Below the pieces are notes generated by a model that did not search any database, was not told the DNA's origin, and worked only from the letters and a program-made list of their open reading frames with translations. Of a DNA stretch of 64,000 bases, positions 57,919-64,000 are shown in pieces. Source of the stretch: an uncultured Eubacteriaceae bacterium (lineage in GTDB: Bacteria; Bacillota; Clostridia; Eubacteriales; Eubacteriaceae); assembly GCA_945867155.1 (NCBI GenBank), contig CAMBHL010000006.1, forward strand, positions 1 through 64,000. Direction: 5' to 3'. Positions within the stretch are counted from its first letter, which is position 1. Each line of letters starts with the position of its first letter. A program made the translations under genes and the position numbers.

Positions 57919-57930
57919 AGCCGTTCGGCT
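57919..57930 (+). promoter_or_regulatory. Candidate HipB operator 1
   Basis: A perfect palindrome AGCCGTTCGGCT in the hipBA leader, about 14-25 bases past the expected transcription start. Its core recurs at 57959. Confidence 0.55.
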
Positions 57931-57937
57931 AAATTTT

Positions 57938-57955
57938 AAAGCGTTTTTTCGCTTT
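57938..57955 (+). repeat. Hairpin between the two operator palindromes
   Basis: AAAGCG/CGCTTT with a T6 loop, exactly between the two GCCGTTCGGC copies. In RNA the outer copies can also pair with each other around this hairpin. Confidence 0.5.
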
Positions 57956-57958
57956 TTC

Positions 57959-57968
57959 GCCGTTCGGC
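57959..57968 (+). promoter_or_regulatory. Candidate HipB operator 2
   Basis: GCCGTTCGGC, the same palindrome core as at 57920, with centres 39 bp apart (close to four helical turns), which suits binding of two HipB dimers to one DNA face. Confidence 0.55.
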
Positions 57969-58004
57969 TTAAAAACAAATAAATCTAAACCAATGGGGGT
58001 TTAT

Positions 58005-58226
58005 ATGAAAATCAACGATACGGCAGAATTTGGTTCCGCACTGCGCAGCCGCAGAAAACAGCTGCACTATACACAGGCCTTCCTCTCTGAATTTACCGGT
58101 TTCAGCATCAGCTTCATTTCGGATCTCGAGCGCGGAAAACCGACGGCAGAATTGGGGAAGGCCCTTTATCTGGCCAATCTGCTTGGTCTGGACACTTCTC
58201 TGAACACCCGGGAGCCGAACGCGTGA
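58005..58226 (+). CDS. hipB: HipB-like antitoxin, HTH transcriptional regulator
   Basis: A 73-residue XRE/Cro helix-turn-helix protein: ALRSRRKQLHYTQAFLSEFTG near 12-32 and SISFISDLERGKPTAELGKA near 34-53 form the recognition helices. HipB proteins neutralise HipA and repress their operon. ATG 58005 follows GGGGG at six bases; an in-frame ATG at 57993 precedes that site. The stop overlaps the hipA start. Confidence 0.88.
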   Translation: MKINDTAEFGSALRSRRKQLHYTQAFLSEFTGFSISFISDLERGKPTAELGKALYLANLLGLDTSLNTREPNA

Positions 58227-59506
58227 GCCGCTTAAACGTCATGATTGAAATCCGGGGCGAGCAGGTATTCGTCGGCACGATTTTCAAAAAAGGCGCCGAC
58301 GCACCCCAGTTTCAGTACGCACCTGAGTATCTCGATTTAGAATGCGCCCGGCCGATTTCGATTCACCTCCCGCTCCAGGCTGATCCTTTTTCGCCAAAAG
58401 CCACCCGTCAGTATTTCGAAGGGCTGCTGCCCGAAGGCTTCACCCGCCGTTCCGTGGCCGCCTGGATTCACGCCGACGCCGACGATTATTTCACCTTGCT
58501 CAAAATGCTCGGGCGGGAATGTCTCGGCGCCGTCGCCATTTTGGACCCGGACGAGCCGCCAGTTTCAGCGGCCTACGAGCCCCTTTCCATCGAGCAGGTC
58601 CGCAACCTGGCCAACGAGGGCGTCAGCGTTTCCACCGAACTCGTCACCAAAGCCCACCTTTCGTTAACCGGCGCATCCGGCAAAGTCGGGCTTTATCTCA
58701 ATCCCGAAACGGGCCGCTGGTTTCTGCCTAAGGGCAGCGCACCGAGCACCCACATCGTCAAGCAGAGTCATGTGCGGCTGGACAACATCGTCGCCAATGA
58801 ACAGCTGGCCCTCACCACGGCGAGCCGGCTGGGCATCGGTGTGCCCTTTAGTTTTATCGTCAACATCGGCGAAGGCCGGGACCAGGATGTCCTCCTGGCG
58901 ACCAAACGCTACGACCGGAGTTTTTCCCGTTCCAGGCGGACCGCCAAAGGCACCCTCATGCCTCAGCGGCTCCATCAGGAAGATTTTGCCCAGGCCCTCG
59001 GGATCTCTTCAGAGCACAAATACGAAGGGCCAAATGACCATTATCTCCCACTGATGTTTAATCTGCTGCGCCATTATTCGGCCAACCCAATCGTCGATCA
59101 ATTAAAGCTATGGGATTTAGCCATTTTTAATTTTCTGATTGGCAACACTGACAATCACCTTAAAAATTTTTCTCTGCTCTACGACGAAAATCTGACCTCG
59201 ATCCGCCTGGCTCCTGCCTACGATCTCATTTCCACGTCGATCTATCCCAGTTCAACCCGGAACATGGCTTTTAAAATCGGCGATCATCTCTCCCTGGACG
59301 AAATTACGCCGGAGGATTTCAAACGATCCGCGAAAGCCTGCGGCATCGGCCTCAAAATCGCCGAAAAGCATTTTACGAAGATGCGCCGCGCCTTTAAACC
59401 TGCCCTGGAAAGGGCAGCTGCCTCTTTAATCGAACAAGGATTTGTCAACGCCCGGTATCTCACCGACCGAATCCTCAAAACAGGTGGCTGCAGGCAAGTT
59501 ATCTGA
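58223..59506 (+). CDS. hipA: HipA-like serine/threonine kinase toxin
   Basis: A 427-residue HipA kinase. The N-terminal subdomain (about 10-110) has YFEGLLPEG; the kinase core has LSLTGASGKVGLYL near 148-161, ATKRYDR, RLHQEDFAQALG, catalytic-loop IGNTDNHLKNFSLLY near 308-322 with the conserved Asp/Asn, and APAYDLIST with the metal-binding Asp. Known HipA phosphorylates glutamyl-tRNA synthetase and induces dormancy. The start is GTG in the four-base overlap GTGA with hipB. All key residues look intact. Confidence 0.93.
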   Translation: MSRLNVMIEIRGEQVFVGTIFKKGADAPQFQYAPEYLDLECARPISIHLPLQADPFSPKATRQYFEGLLPEGFTRRSVAAWIHADADDYFTLLKMLGRECLGAVAILDPDEPPVSAAYEPLSIEQVRNLANEGVSVSTELVTKAHLSLTGASGKVGLYLNPETGRWFLPKGSAPSTHIVKQSHVRLDNIVANEQLALTTASRLGIGVPFSFIVNIGEGRDQDVLLATKRYDRSFSRSRRTAKGTLMPQRLHQEDFAQALGISSEHKYEGPNDHYLPLMFNLLRHYSANPIVDQLKLWDLAIFNFLIGNTDNHLKNFSLLYDENLTSIRLAPAYDLISTSIYPSSTRNMAFKIGDHLSLDEITPEDFKRSAKACGIGLKIAEKHFTKMRRAFKPALERAAASLIEQGFVNARYLTDRILKTGGCRQVI

Positions 59507-59512
59507 AATGGA

Positions 59513-60193
59513 TTATTTTACTCTGGTTTCCTTTACGCGCACGATAATCCAATCCCCGCTTTTATTCTTTTTAAAGGTAAGCTTCCAAATGTAATCCTGT
59601 GTGGTCGCGGAATCGATCATTTTTGTTTTCGCCTGCTGAACCGCTTCTGGCATAATTCCGTCGAGAATCTTAACCATCAGCGCCTTTTCGCCGCCGGAGG
59701 CGTAAGTGCTCATCAATTCGCTTTGATGCTGGCGGACATAAGTTTCGCCGAGATTGCTGACTGCTGTGTTGTAAGCCGAATTGTCAAAATCACTGATCAT
59801 GGTGACTTTGACCGTCAGTGACTTCGTATCGTCGTCGTAATCGTCGTTAATCGTGTAGGATTTGATCACGCTCTTTTTTACATATTTCAGCAAATCGTCA
59901 ATTGCATTCTGTGTAGATGGCGAGAGATCAGATTTTTGAATTCCTTCGTTGGAAAAAGCTGAATAAACACTGTCTTGATATTTCTCGTCGAGACGGTCAA
60001 TGTTAAACGAACGCGCTACTGAACTCGAGCACATCTTCTGTGCCGAGGTGAAATCGCCATCGTCACAGTACGTCATAAAGGTCTTCGCTGCCGATTCAAC
60101 GGCTTTTTTGTCACTCCCACAAGCCGTCAGACTAAAGGCCAGTACCGCCACACACATCACGGCAAACAGCCGGCTCAACATTTGCTTTTTCAT
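59513..60193 (-). CDS. Predicted lipoprotein of unknown function
   Basis: A 226-residue protein with a lipoprotein signal peptide: basic KKQ, a hydrophobic stretch and the lipobox LTACGS with lipidation Cys at 26. Residues 35-226 resemble the NTF2-like/DUF5105-type extracytoplasmic domains of Gram-positive lipoproteins, but I cannot assign a function. It is convergent with hipA, six bases apart, and has its own promoter. GGAGG precedes the ATG. Confidence 0.8.
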   Translation of the reverse strand: MKKQMLSRLFAVMCVAVLAFSLTACGSDKKAVESAAKTFMTYCDDGDFTSAQKMCSSSVARSFNIDRLDEKYQDSVYSAFSNEGIQKSDLSPSTQNAIDDLLKYVKKSVIKSYTINDDYDDDTKSLTVKVTMISDFDNSAYNTAVSNLGETYVRQHQSELMSTYASGGEKALMVKILDGIMPEAVQQAKTKMIDSATTQDYIWKLTFKKNKSGDWIIVRVKETRVK

Positions 60194-60244
60194 CGCTTTC
60201 GCCTCCTTGCCTTTTTCAATTTGTAATTAAATGCTTTCGTTTTC

Positions 60245-60273
60245 ATTATAACATAATGATTTCGTATAAACAA
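60245..60273 (-). promoter_or_regulatory. Lipoprotein gene promoter
   Basis: TTGTTT (60268-60273), 17 bases, TATAAT (60245-60250) on the minus strand. Confidence 0.55.
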
Positions 60274-60400
60274 GATATTTATATACAAAAATGGGGTTGA
60301 GCATTAACTAAAAACTTTCGAAAAGTCAGGATCTTTGTAACGCGGTTACCGCCCCCTCGCTGTTGGTTGGGTGTAATTTCTAGCGCATATTCCGCCAAAT

Positions 60401-60432
60401 AAAAAAAGCTCATGCAGTGCATGAGCTTTTTG
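60401..60432 (-). terminator. Terminator of tuf copy 2
   Basis: The same nine-base-pair palindrome and T-run as after tuf copy 1; only the central base differs (G at 60417 against C at 45080 on the plus strand). Confidence 0.9.
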
Positions 60433-60453
60433 TTTGTTTGATTAGTGTATCGA

Positions 60454-61644
60454 TTATTCGATGATCTTTGCAACAGCGCCGGAACCAACGGTGTGGCCGC
60501 CTTCGCGGATAGCAAATCTCAAACCTTCTTCGATAGCGATCGGCGTGATCAGGGAAACCGTCATTTCAATGTGGTCCCCTGGCATGACCATTTCTACGCC
60601 TTCCGGCAGTTTGATGTCGCCGGTAACGTCCGTTGTTCTGAAGTAGAACTGCGGGCGGTAGCCGTCAAAGAACGGGGTATGGCGTCCGCCTTCTTCTTTG
60701 GTCAGAACGTAGACCTGAGCGGTGAATTTGGTGTGCGGATGGATGGTGCCTGGTTTGGCCAGAACCTGTCCTCTTTCGATCTGGGTACGGTCAATCCCGC
60801 GGAGCAGCGCCCCGATGTTGTCCCCTGAACGGCCTTCATCCAAGGTCTTGCGGAACATTTCGATCCCAGTAACGGTTGATTTGCGCGGTTCTTTGATCCC
60901 GACAATGTCGACTTCGTCGCCAACGTGGACAACCCCTCTTTCAACACGGCCGGTTGCAACAGTCCCACGGCCGGTGATGGAGAAGACGTCTTCCACTGGC
61001 ATCAGGAACGGTTTGTCTAAATCACGTTTCGGTTCCGGAATGTATTTGTCAACGGCTTCCATGAGTTCAACGATCTTGTCGCCGTCCGGGCCCATTGGAT
61101 CTTCCAGAGCTTTCAGAGCTGAGCCGACAATAATTGGGGTGTCGTCGCCTGGGAAGTCGTATTCGTTCAGAAGATCGCGGACTTCCATTTCAACCAGTTC
61201 GATTAATTCTGGGTCATCGACCTGATCGGCTTTATTTAAGAATACGACAATGTACGGAACACCGACCTGGCGGGCCAGGAGGATGTGTTCGCGGGTCTGC
61301 GGCATCGGGCCGTCAGCTGCGGATACAACCAGGATAGCACCGTCCATCTGAGCAGCGCCCGTGATCATGTTCTTGACATAGTCGGCGTGGCCCGGGCAGT
61401 CAACGTGTGCGTAGTGGCGGTTCGGGGTTTCGTATTCAACGTGTGCCGTTGAAATCGTGATCCCACGTTCTCTTTCTTCTGGTGCTTTATCGATGTTTTC
61501 AAATGCAACTTCTTCACCAGAACCATATCTCGCGTGCAGCACTTTTGTGATGGCTGCCGTCAGGGTGGTTTTGCCGTGGTCAACGTGACCGATGGTTCCG
61601 ATGTTTACATGCGGTTTCGATCTGTCAAATTTTTCTTTTGCCAT
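60454..61644 (-). CDS. tuf: Elongation factor Tu, copy 2
   Basis: A 396-residue EF-Tu identical in protein sequence to copy 1 at 45117. The DNA also appears identical from the terminator to the start codon, where the flanks diverge sharply. ATG 61644 gives the same N-terminus as copy 1 and has AGGAG nine bases before it; an ATG two codons upstream is closer to that site. Unlike copy 1, this gene stands alone with its own promoter and terminator, so it may let the cell add EF-Tu independently of the str operon. Confidence 0.97.
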   Translation of the reverse strand: MAKEKFDRSKPHVNIGTIGHVDHGKTTLTAAITKVLHARYGSGEEVAFENIDKAPEERERGITISTAHVEYETPNRHYAHVDCPGHADYVKNMITGAAQMDGAILVVSAADGPMPQTREHILLARQVGVPYIVVFLNKADQVDDPELIELVEMEVRDLLNEYDFPGDDTPIIVGSALKALEDPMGPDGDKIVELMEAVDKYIPEPKRDLDKPFLMPVEDVFSITGRGTVATGRVERGVVHVGDEVDIVGIKEPRKSTVTGIEMFRKTLDEGRSGDNIGALLRGIDRTQIERGQVLAKPGTIHPHTKFTAQVYVLTKEEGGRHTPFFDGYRPQFYFRTTDVTGDIKLPEGVEMVMPGDHIEMTVSLITPIAIEEGLRFAIREGGHTVGSGAVAKIIE

Positions 61645-61712
61645 TGTCATAAACTCCTTATTTTTAATTTAAATCAATATAAATCTAAGCGTCCTTAAAA
61701 ACGTTCTATCAT

Positions 61713-61741
61713 ATTATATAAAATATCACGCTCAACTTCAA
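61713..61741 (-). promoter_or_regulatory. tuf copy 2 promoter
   Basis: TTGAAG (61736-61741), 17 bases, TATAAT (61713-61718) on the minus strand. Confidence 0.78.
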
Positions 61742-61768
61742 GCCATTTTAATAAGTTTTAAGCCGGCT

Positions 61769-63217
61769 TTAATAGGCTCTTGCGAAATAAGCCATCTTGT
61801 CGGCATGCTTGCCGCAGCAGACGCAGCTGCCGTCACCGATGACTTCTTGTTCTTCGTCGAAGGGAATGCAGCGGCAGGAAGCGCCGGTTTCTTCGTGGAT
61901 CTTGGCTTCGCATTCGGGATCGCCGCACCAGTTGGCCTTGATGAATCCCGGATTTTCAGCGAGACGCTGCTTGAATTCGTCCATATTTTCGGCTGTGGAG
62001 GTCTTTTCTTCGCGGGCCTTTAGTGCTTTGTCGTACAGGTTCTGCTGAATGGTTTCCAGCAGGTCGCCGACGGTTCCTTCGATGTCGTTGAGAGAAGCTG
62101 GAGTCTTTTCGCCGTTGTCGCGGCGCGCCAAAACACACTGATTATTTTCCAGATCTCTCGGTCCGATTTCCAGACGGATCGGCACGCCCTTCATTTCCCA
62201 CTGGTTGAATTTCCATCCCGGGGAATTGTCGGAATCGTCGAGCACGACTTTATACTGCTTTTCAAGACGTGCTTTCAGGGCTTTCGCCGCATCCAGCACG
62301 CCAGGCTTGTGAGCAGCGATCGGAATGATGGCGACCTGAATCGGCGCGATGTGCGGCGGCAGCACCAGACCGTTGTCGTCCCCGTGGACCATGATCAGCC
62401 CGCCGATGAGCCGGGTGGAAACGCCCCAGGACGTGTGATACGGATACTGCTGTTCGTTGTTCCGGTCGAGGTAGGTGATGTCGAAGGCCTTGGTGAAATG
62501 CTGGCCCAGATTGTGGGAAGTCCCGGACTGGAGGGCCTGGCCGTCGTGCATCAACGCTTCCATCGTGTAAGTCGCCGATGCGCCGGCAAATTTTTCGCTT
62601 TCGCTCTTGCGGCCGACCACCATTGGAATCGCCAGATCCTTTTCGGCGACTTCCCGGTAAATGCCGAGCATCCGCATGGTTTCTTCCTGCGCTTCTTCTG
62701 CGGTTTCGTGCAGGGTGTGGCCTTCCTGCCACAAAAATTCAGAGGTCCGCAGAAACGGCCGGGTCGTCTTTTCCCAGCGCACGACATTCGCCCACTGGTT
62801 GTACAAAAACGGCAGCTGGCGGTAGGAATGGAGCCACTTGCTGTACATCGAGCAGATGATGGTTTCAGACGTCGGCCGGATCGCCAGGCGTTCGTTGAGC
62901 TTTTTGCCGCCGCCTTCGGTAACCCAGGCGACTTCCGGCGCAAAGCCTTCCACGTGTTCCGCTTCCTTCTGCAGCATGCTTTCCGGAATCAAAAGCGGGA
63001 AATACATGTTCTGATGTCCCGTCGCCTTGAACTTCGCGTCGTACAGTTTCTGGATATTTTCCCAGATGGCATACCCGTACGGGCGAATGACCATAAACCC
63101 TTTGACCGGCGCATAATCGACCATTTCCGTCTTGGAAATCACATCCGTGTACCAACGCGCGAAATCGACGTCCCGCGGTGTAATGGCCTCTACTTTTTTG
63201 CCCTTATTCTTGCCCAT
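61769..63217 (-). CDS. proS: Prolyl-tRNA synthetase, archaeal/eukaryote-like type
   Basis: A 482-residue class II synthetase of the short type lacking the editing insertion of bacterial-type ProRS. Motif 2 RWEKTTRPFLRTSEFLWQEG (near 146-165), the anticodon-binding domain (about 290-400) and a C-terminal zinc-binding domain with CGDPEC, CRC and CVCCG cysteines, ending in Tyr (FARAY), fit the archaeal-like ProRS known in some bacteria. No T-box leader is visible. AAGGAA precedes the ATG. Confidence 0.95.
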   Translation of the reverse strand: MGKNKGKKVEAITPRDVDFARWYTDVISKTEMVDYAPVKGFMVIRPYGYAIWENIQKLYDAKFKATGHQNMYFPLLIPESMLQKEAEHVEGFAPEVAWVTEGGGKKLNERLAIRPTSETIICSMYSKWLHSYRQLPFLYNQWANVVRWEKTTRPFLRTSEFLWQEGHTLHETAEEAQEETMRMLGIYREVAEKDLAIPMVVGRKSESEKFAGASATYTMEALMHDGQALQSGTSHNLGQHFTKAFDITYLDRNNEQQYPYHTSWGVSTRLIGGLIMVHGDDNGLVLPPHIAPIQVAIIPIAAHKPGVLDAAKALKARLEKQYKVVLDDSDNSPGWKFNQWEMKGVPIRLEIGPRDLENNQCVLARRDNGEKTPASLNDIEGTVGDLLETIQQNLYDKALKAREEKTSTAENMDEFKQRLAENPGFIKANWCGDPECEAKIHEETGASCRCIPFDEEQEVIGDGSCVCCGKHADKMAYFARAY

Positions 63218-63264
63218 AATATTCCTTTCAATCTATTTAATATTTTCTTTATCTAAGCGGCCCT

Positions 63265-63270
63265 ATTATA
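63265..63270 (-). promoter_or_regulatory. Probable -10 box for proS
   Basis: TATAAT on the minus strand 47 bases before proS; no convincing -35 because the upstream gene's terminator occupies that place. Confidence 0.4.
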
Positions 63271-63276
63271 GCATAA

Positions 63277-63312
63277 AATAAAAGACTGTGCTGAAAAGCA
63301 CAGCCTTTTTTT
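63277..63312. terminator. Terminator after DUF1858 gene, bidirectional in form
   Basis: GACTGTGC/GCACAGCC hairpin with T-rich tracts on both sides (TTTTATTTT on the minus strand, seven T on the plus strand). Only the minus-strand gene upstream is known to use it. Confidence 0.82.
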
Positions 63313-63332
63313 AAAGCTTCAGCCCTTTTTGC

Positions 63333-63563
63333 TTATGCCTGGGCTGCTGAATCTTCGGCATCATCATTTAATTTCAAGGTATCGTTTAAATATTCGACCA
63401 CCTGGTCGCCGTCAAGGCCGTGCACCATTGACGCGTCGCCGATGGATTCCATGGCGGCTGCCGGGCAGCTGATGCAGCCCATGCCGATCATCATCAAGGC
63501 GCGTGCAGCTTCCGGGTATTTGGCGACGACGTCGCCGGTTAACATATCTTTTGTAATTTTCAT
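63333..63563 (-). CDS. DUF1858 (redox-disulfide) domain protein
   Basis: A 76-residue protein. ITKDMLTGDVVAKYPEAARA opens the domain and GMGCISCPAAAMESI near 27-41 carries two cysteines in a CxxC pair, as in hybrid-cluster-protein-associated redox domains. A redox role is known only by association in such families. ATG 63563 follows GGAGG at six bases; five codons upstream overlap it. It has its own promoter and terminator. Confidence 0.88.
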   Translation of the reverse strand: MKITKDMLTGDVVAKYPEAARALMMIGMGCISCPAAAMESIGDASMVHGLDGDQVVEYLNDTLKLNDDAEDSAAQA

Positions 63564-63601
63564 CGGAGTCCTCCTCATTTCGTCTCTATTTTGTGACTAT
63601 T

Positions 63602-63629
63602 AATATATCACAGTTTGAAATGAAATCAA
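63602..63629 (-). promoter_or_regulatory. DUF1858 gene promoter
   Basis: TTGATT (63624-63629), 16 bases, TATATT (63602-63607) on the minus strand. Confidence 0.5.
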
Positions 63630-63646
63630 GACTTTTTTTGTCTAAT

Positions 63647-64000
63647 TTAAGACACCGCGAAAATTCCCATGGCCTTTTCCACGTCGGCCTGCATCGCATC
63701 CTGAGCCGCCTGGGCCATCTGGTCGAAGCGAAGACTTTCAGGGTTTTGGGTACTGTCAATCAAATTTCGGACCCCTGCGCCCCCGGCCAAGGACATATAG
63801 GTGAAATAGTTGATCTTGCAGATGCCGTTTTGAATCGCTTTCTGCATCTCGTCGTCAGTCACGCCGGACCCGCCGTGCATGACCAGGGGCAGGTGAACGG
63901 CCTCCCGCACCTCTGCCACCCGGTTCACGTCGAGGACGGGCTTCGATTCGTAAACCCCGTGGGCCGTGCCGAAGGCGATGGCCAGGCAGTCAACGCCGGT
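63647..64000 (-). CDS. Class II fructose/ketose-bisphosphate aldolase, C-terminal part
   Basis: The open frame runs off the window end, so only the last 117 residues are seen. TGVDCLAIAFGTAHGVY with the metal-ligand His, then LPLVMHGGSGVTDDEMQKAI with a second zinc ligand, and CKINYFTYM are class II aldolase motifs. It would cleave fructose-1,6-bisphosphate or a related ketose bisphosphate. No terminator is evident after the stop codon. The symbol is left empty because fba-type and tagatose-type enzymes cannot be told apart from this part. Confidence 0.88.
   Translation of the reverse strand, partial: TGVDCLAIAFGTAHGVYESKPVLDVNRVAEVREAVHLPLVMHGGSGVTDDEMQKAIQNGICKINYFTYMSLAGGAGVRNLIDSTQNPESLRFDQMAQAAQDAMQADVEKAMGIFAVS

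Larger units (their letters stand above)
60399..61645. repeat. 1.25-kb near-perfect duplication of 45062-46308
   Basis: The stretch matches 45062-46308 in the same orientation at an offset of 15,337 bases. The only mismatch I saw is the centre of the terminator palindrome. Both copies are tuf with terminator. Confidence 0.92.

Noticed and set aside
57574..58004. Possible rplJ/rplL upstream of rpoB
   Set aside because: No frame for either protein exists here; the stretch is AT-rich leader with divergent promoters.
61745..61770. AAGCCGGCTT palindrome after proS as a terminator
   Set aside because: It is a ten-base palindrome with no usable loop and is not followed by a T-run.
63218..63332. 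Possible T-box before proS
   Set aside because: The gap is only 115 bases, mostly taken by the upstream terminator, and no T-box consensus is visible.
1..64000. CRISPR arrays, tRNA or rRNA genes, insertion sequences
   Set aside because: Reading through the window I found no regular spacer repeats, no tRNA cloverleaf or rRNA stretches and no transposase frames.

Overview
The window looks like a chromosomal segment of a Gram-positive anaerobe of the class Clostridia, with moderate-to-high GC and a feel of the Eubacterium/Pseudoramibacter group. That placement is inference. It rests on the Firmicutes gene order of the ribosomal super-operon (a KOW-domain protein beside infA, zinc-type S14 and L36, ecfA1-ecfA2-ecfT-truA after rplQ), on an ECF-type RibU, and on a phenylacetate-CoA-ligase/tandem-ACT pair. 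Nearly every gene lies on the minus strand; the clear exception is the hipBA pair near 58 kb. I found no rRNA, tRNA, CRISPR array or insertion sequence.

Region 1 (about 1-9.6 kb) is an accessory, defence-like island. One operon holds a giant helicase/adenine-methyltransferase (1457 aa), a small protein with a canonical SAM-binding motif but no catalytic motif, and an ASCH-domain protein. Upstream lie a CPBP membrane protease, an RloA/RloB (AbiL-like) ATPase-effector pair bracketed by two identical hairpins, and a CpXC zinc protein.

Region 2 (9.6-24.5 kb) is metabolic. It has an FMN riboswitch with ribU, an ACT protein with phenylacetate-CoA ligase, aroE and cysE, an L,D-transpeptidase, a free-standing tandem-ACT protein beside aspartokinase, and asd-dapA-dapB under a lysine riboswitch. 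Together these supply aspartate-family and diaminopimelate precursors for lysine and cell wall. A cobalamin riboswitch with its own promoter and terminator but no recognisable target gene sits between the sirtuin gene and the lysine riboswitch. typA closes the region.

Region 3 (24.6-57.6 kb) is the translation and transcription core: rpsI/rplM with a structured leader, truA and the ECF energising module, the complete S10-spc-alpha ribosomal super-operon with secY, adk, map, infA and rpoA, then tuf, fusA, rpsG, rpsL, an L7Ae-like protein, rpoC and rpoB. The rplKAJL genes that often precede rpoB are absent from this window.

Region 4 (57.6-64 kb) holds a HipB/HipA toxin-antitoxin pair, divergent from rpoB and with two palindromic candidate operators. 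It continues with a lipoprotein, a second and almost identical tuf gene, an archaeal-type prolyl-tRNA synthetase, a DUF1858 protein and the 3' part of a class II aldolase cut by the window end.

Most notable observations: the two-part methyltransferase operon with its ASCH partner; the orphan B12-riboswitch RNA; promoters whose -35 box lies inside the preceding terminator hairpin; the free-standing aspartokinase regulatory domain; and a natural Phe at the RpoB position equivalent to E. coli Ser531, which suggests intrinsic rifampicin resistance.
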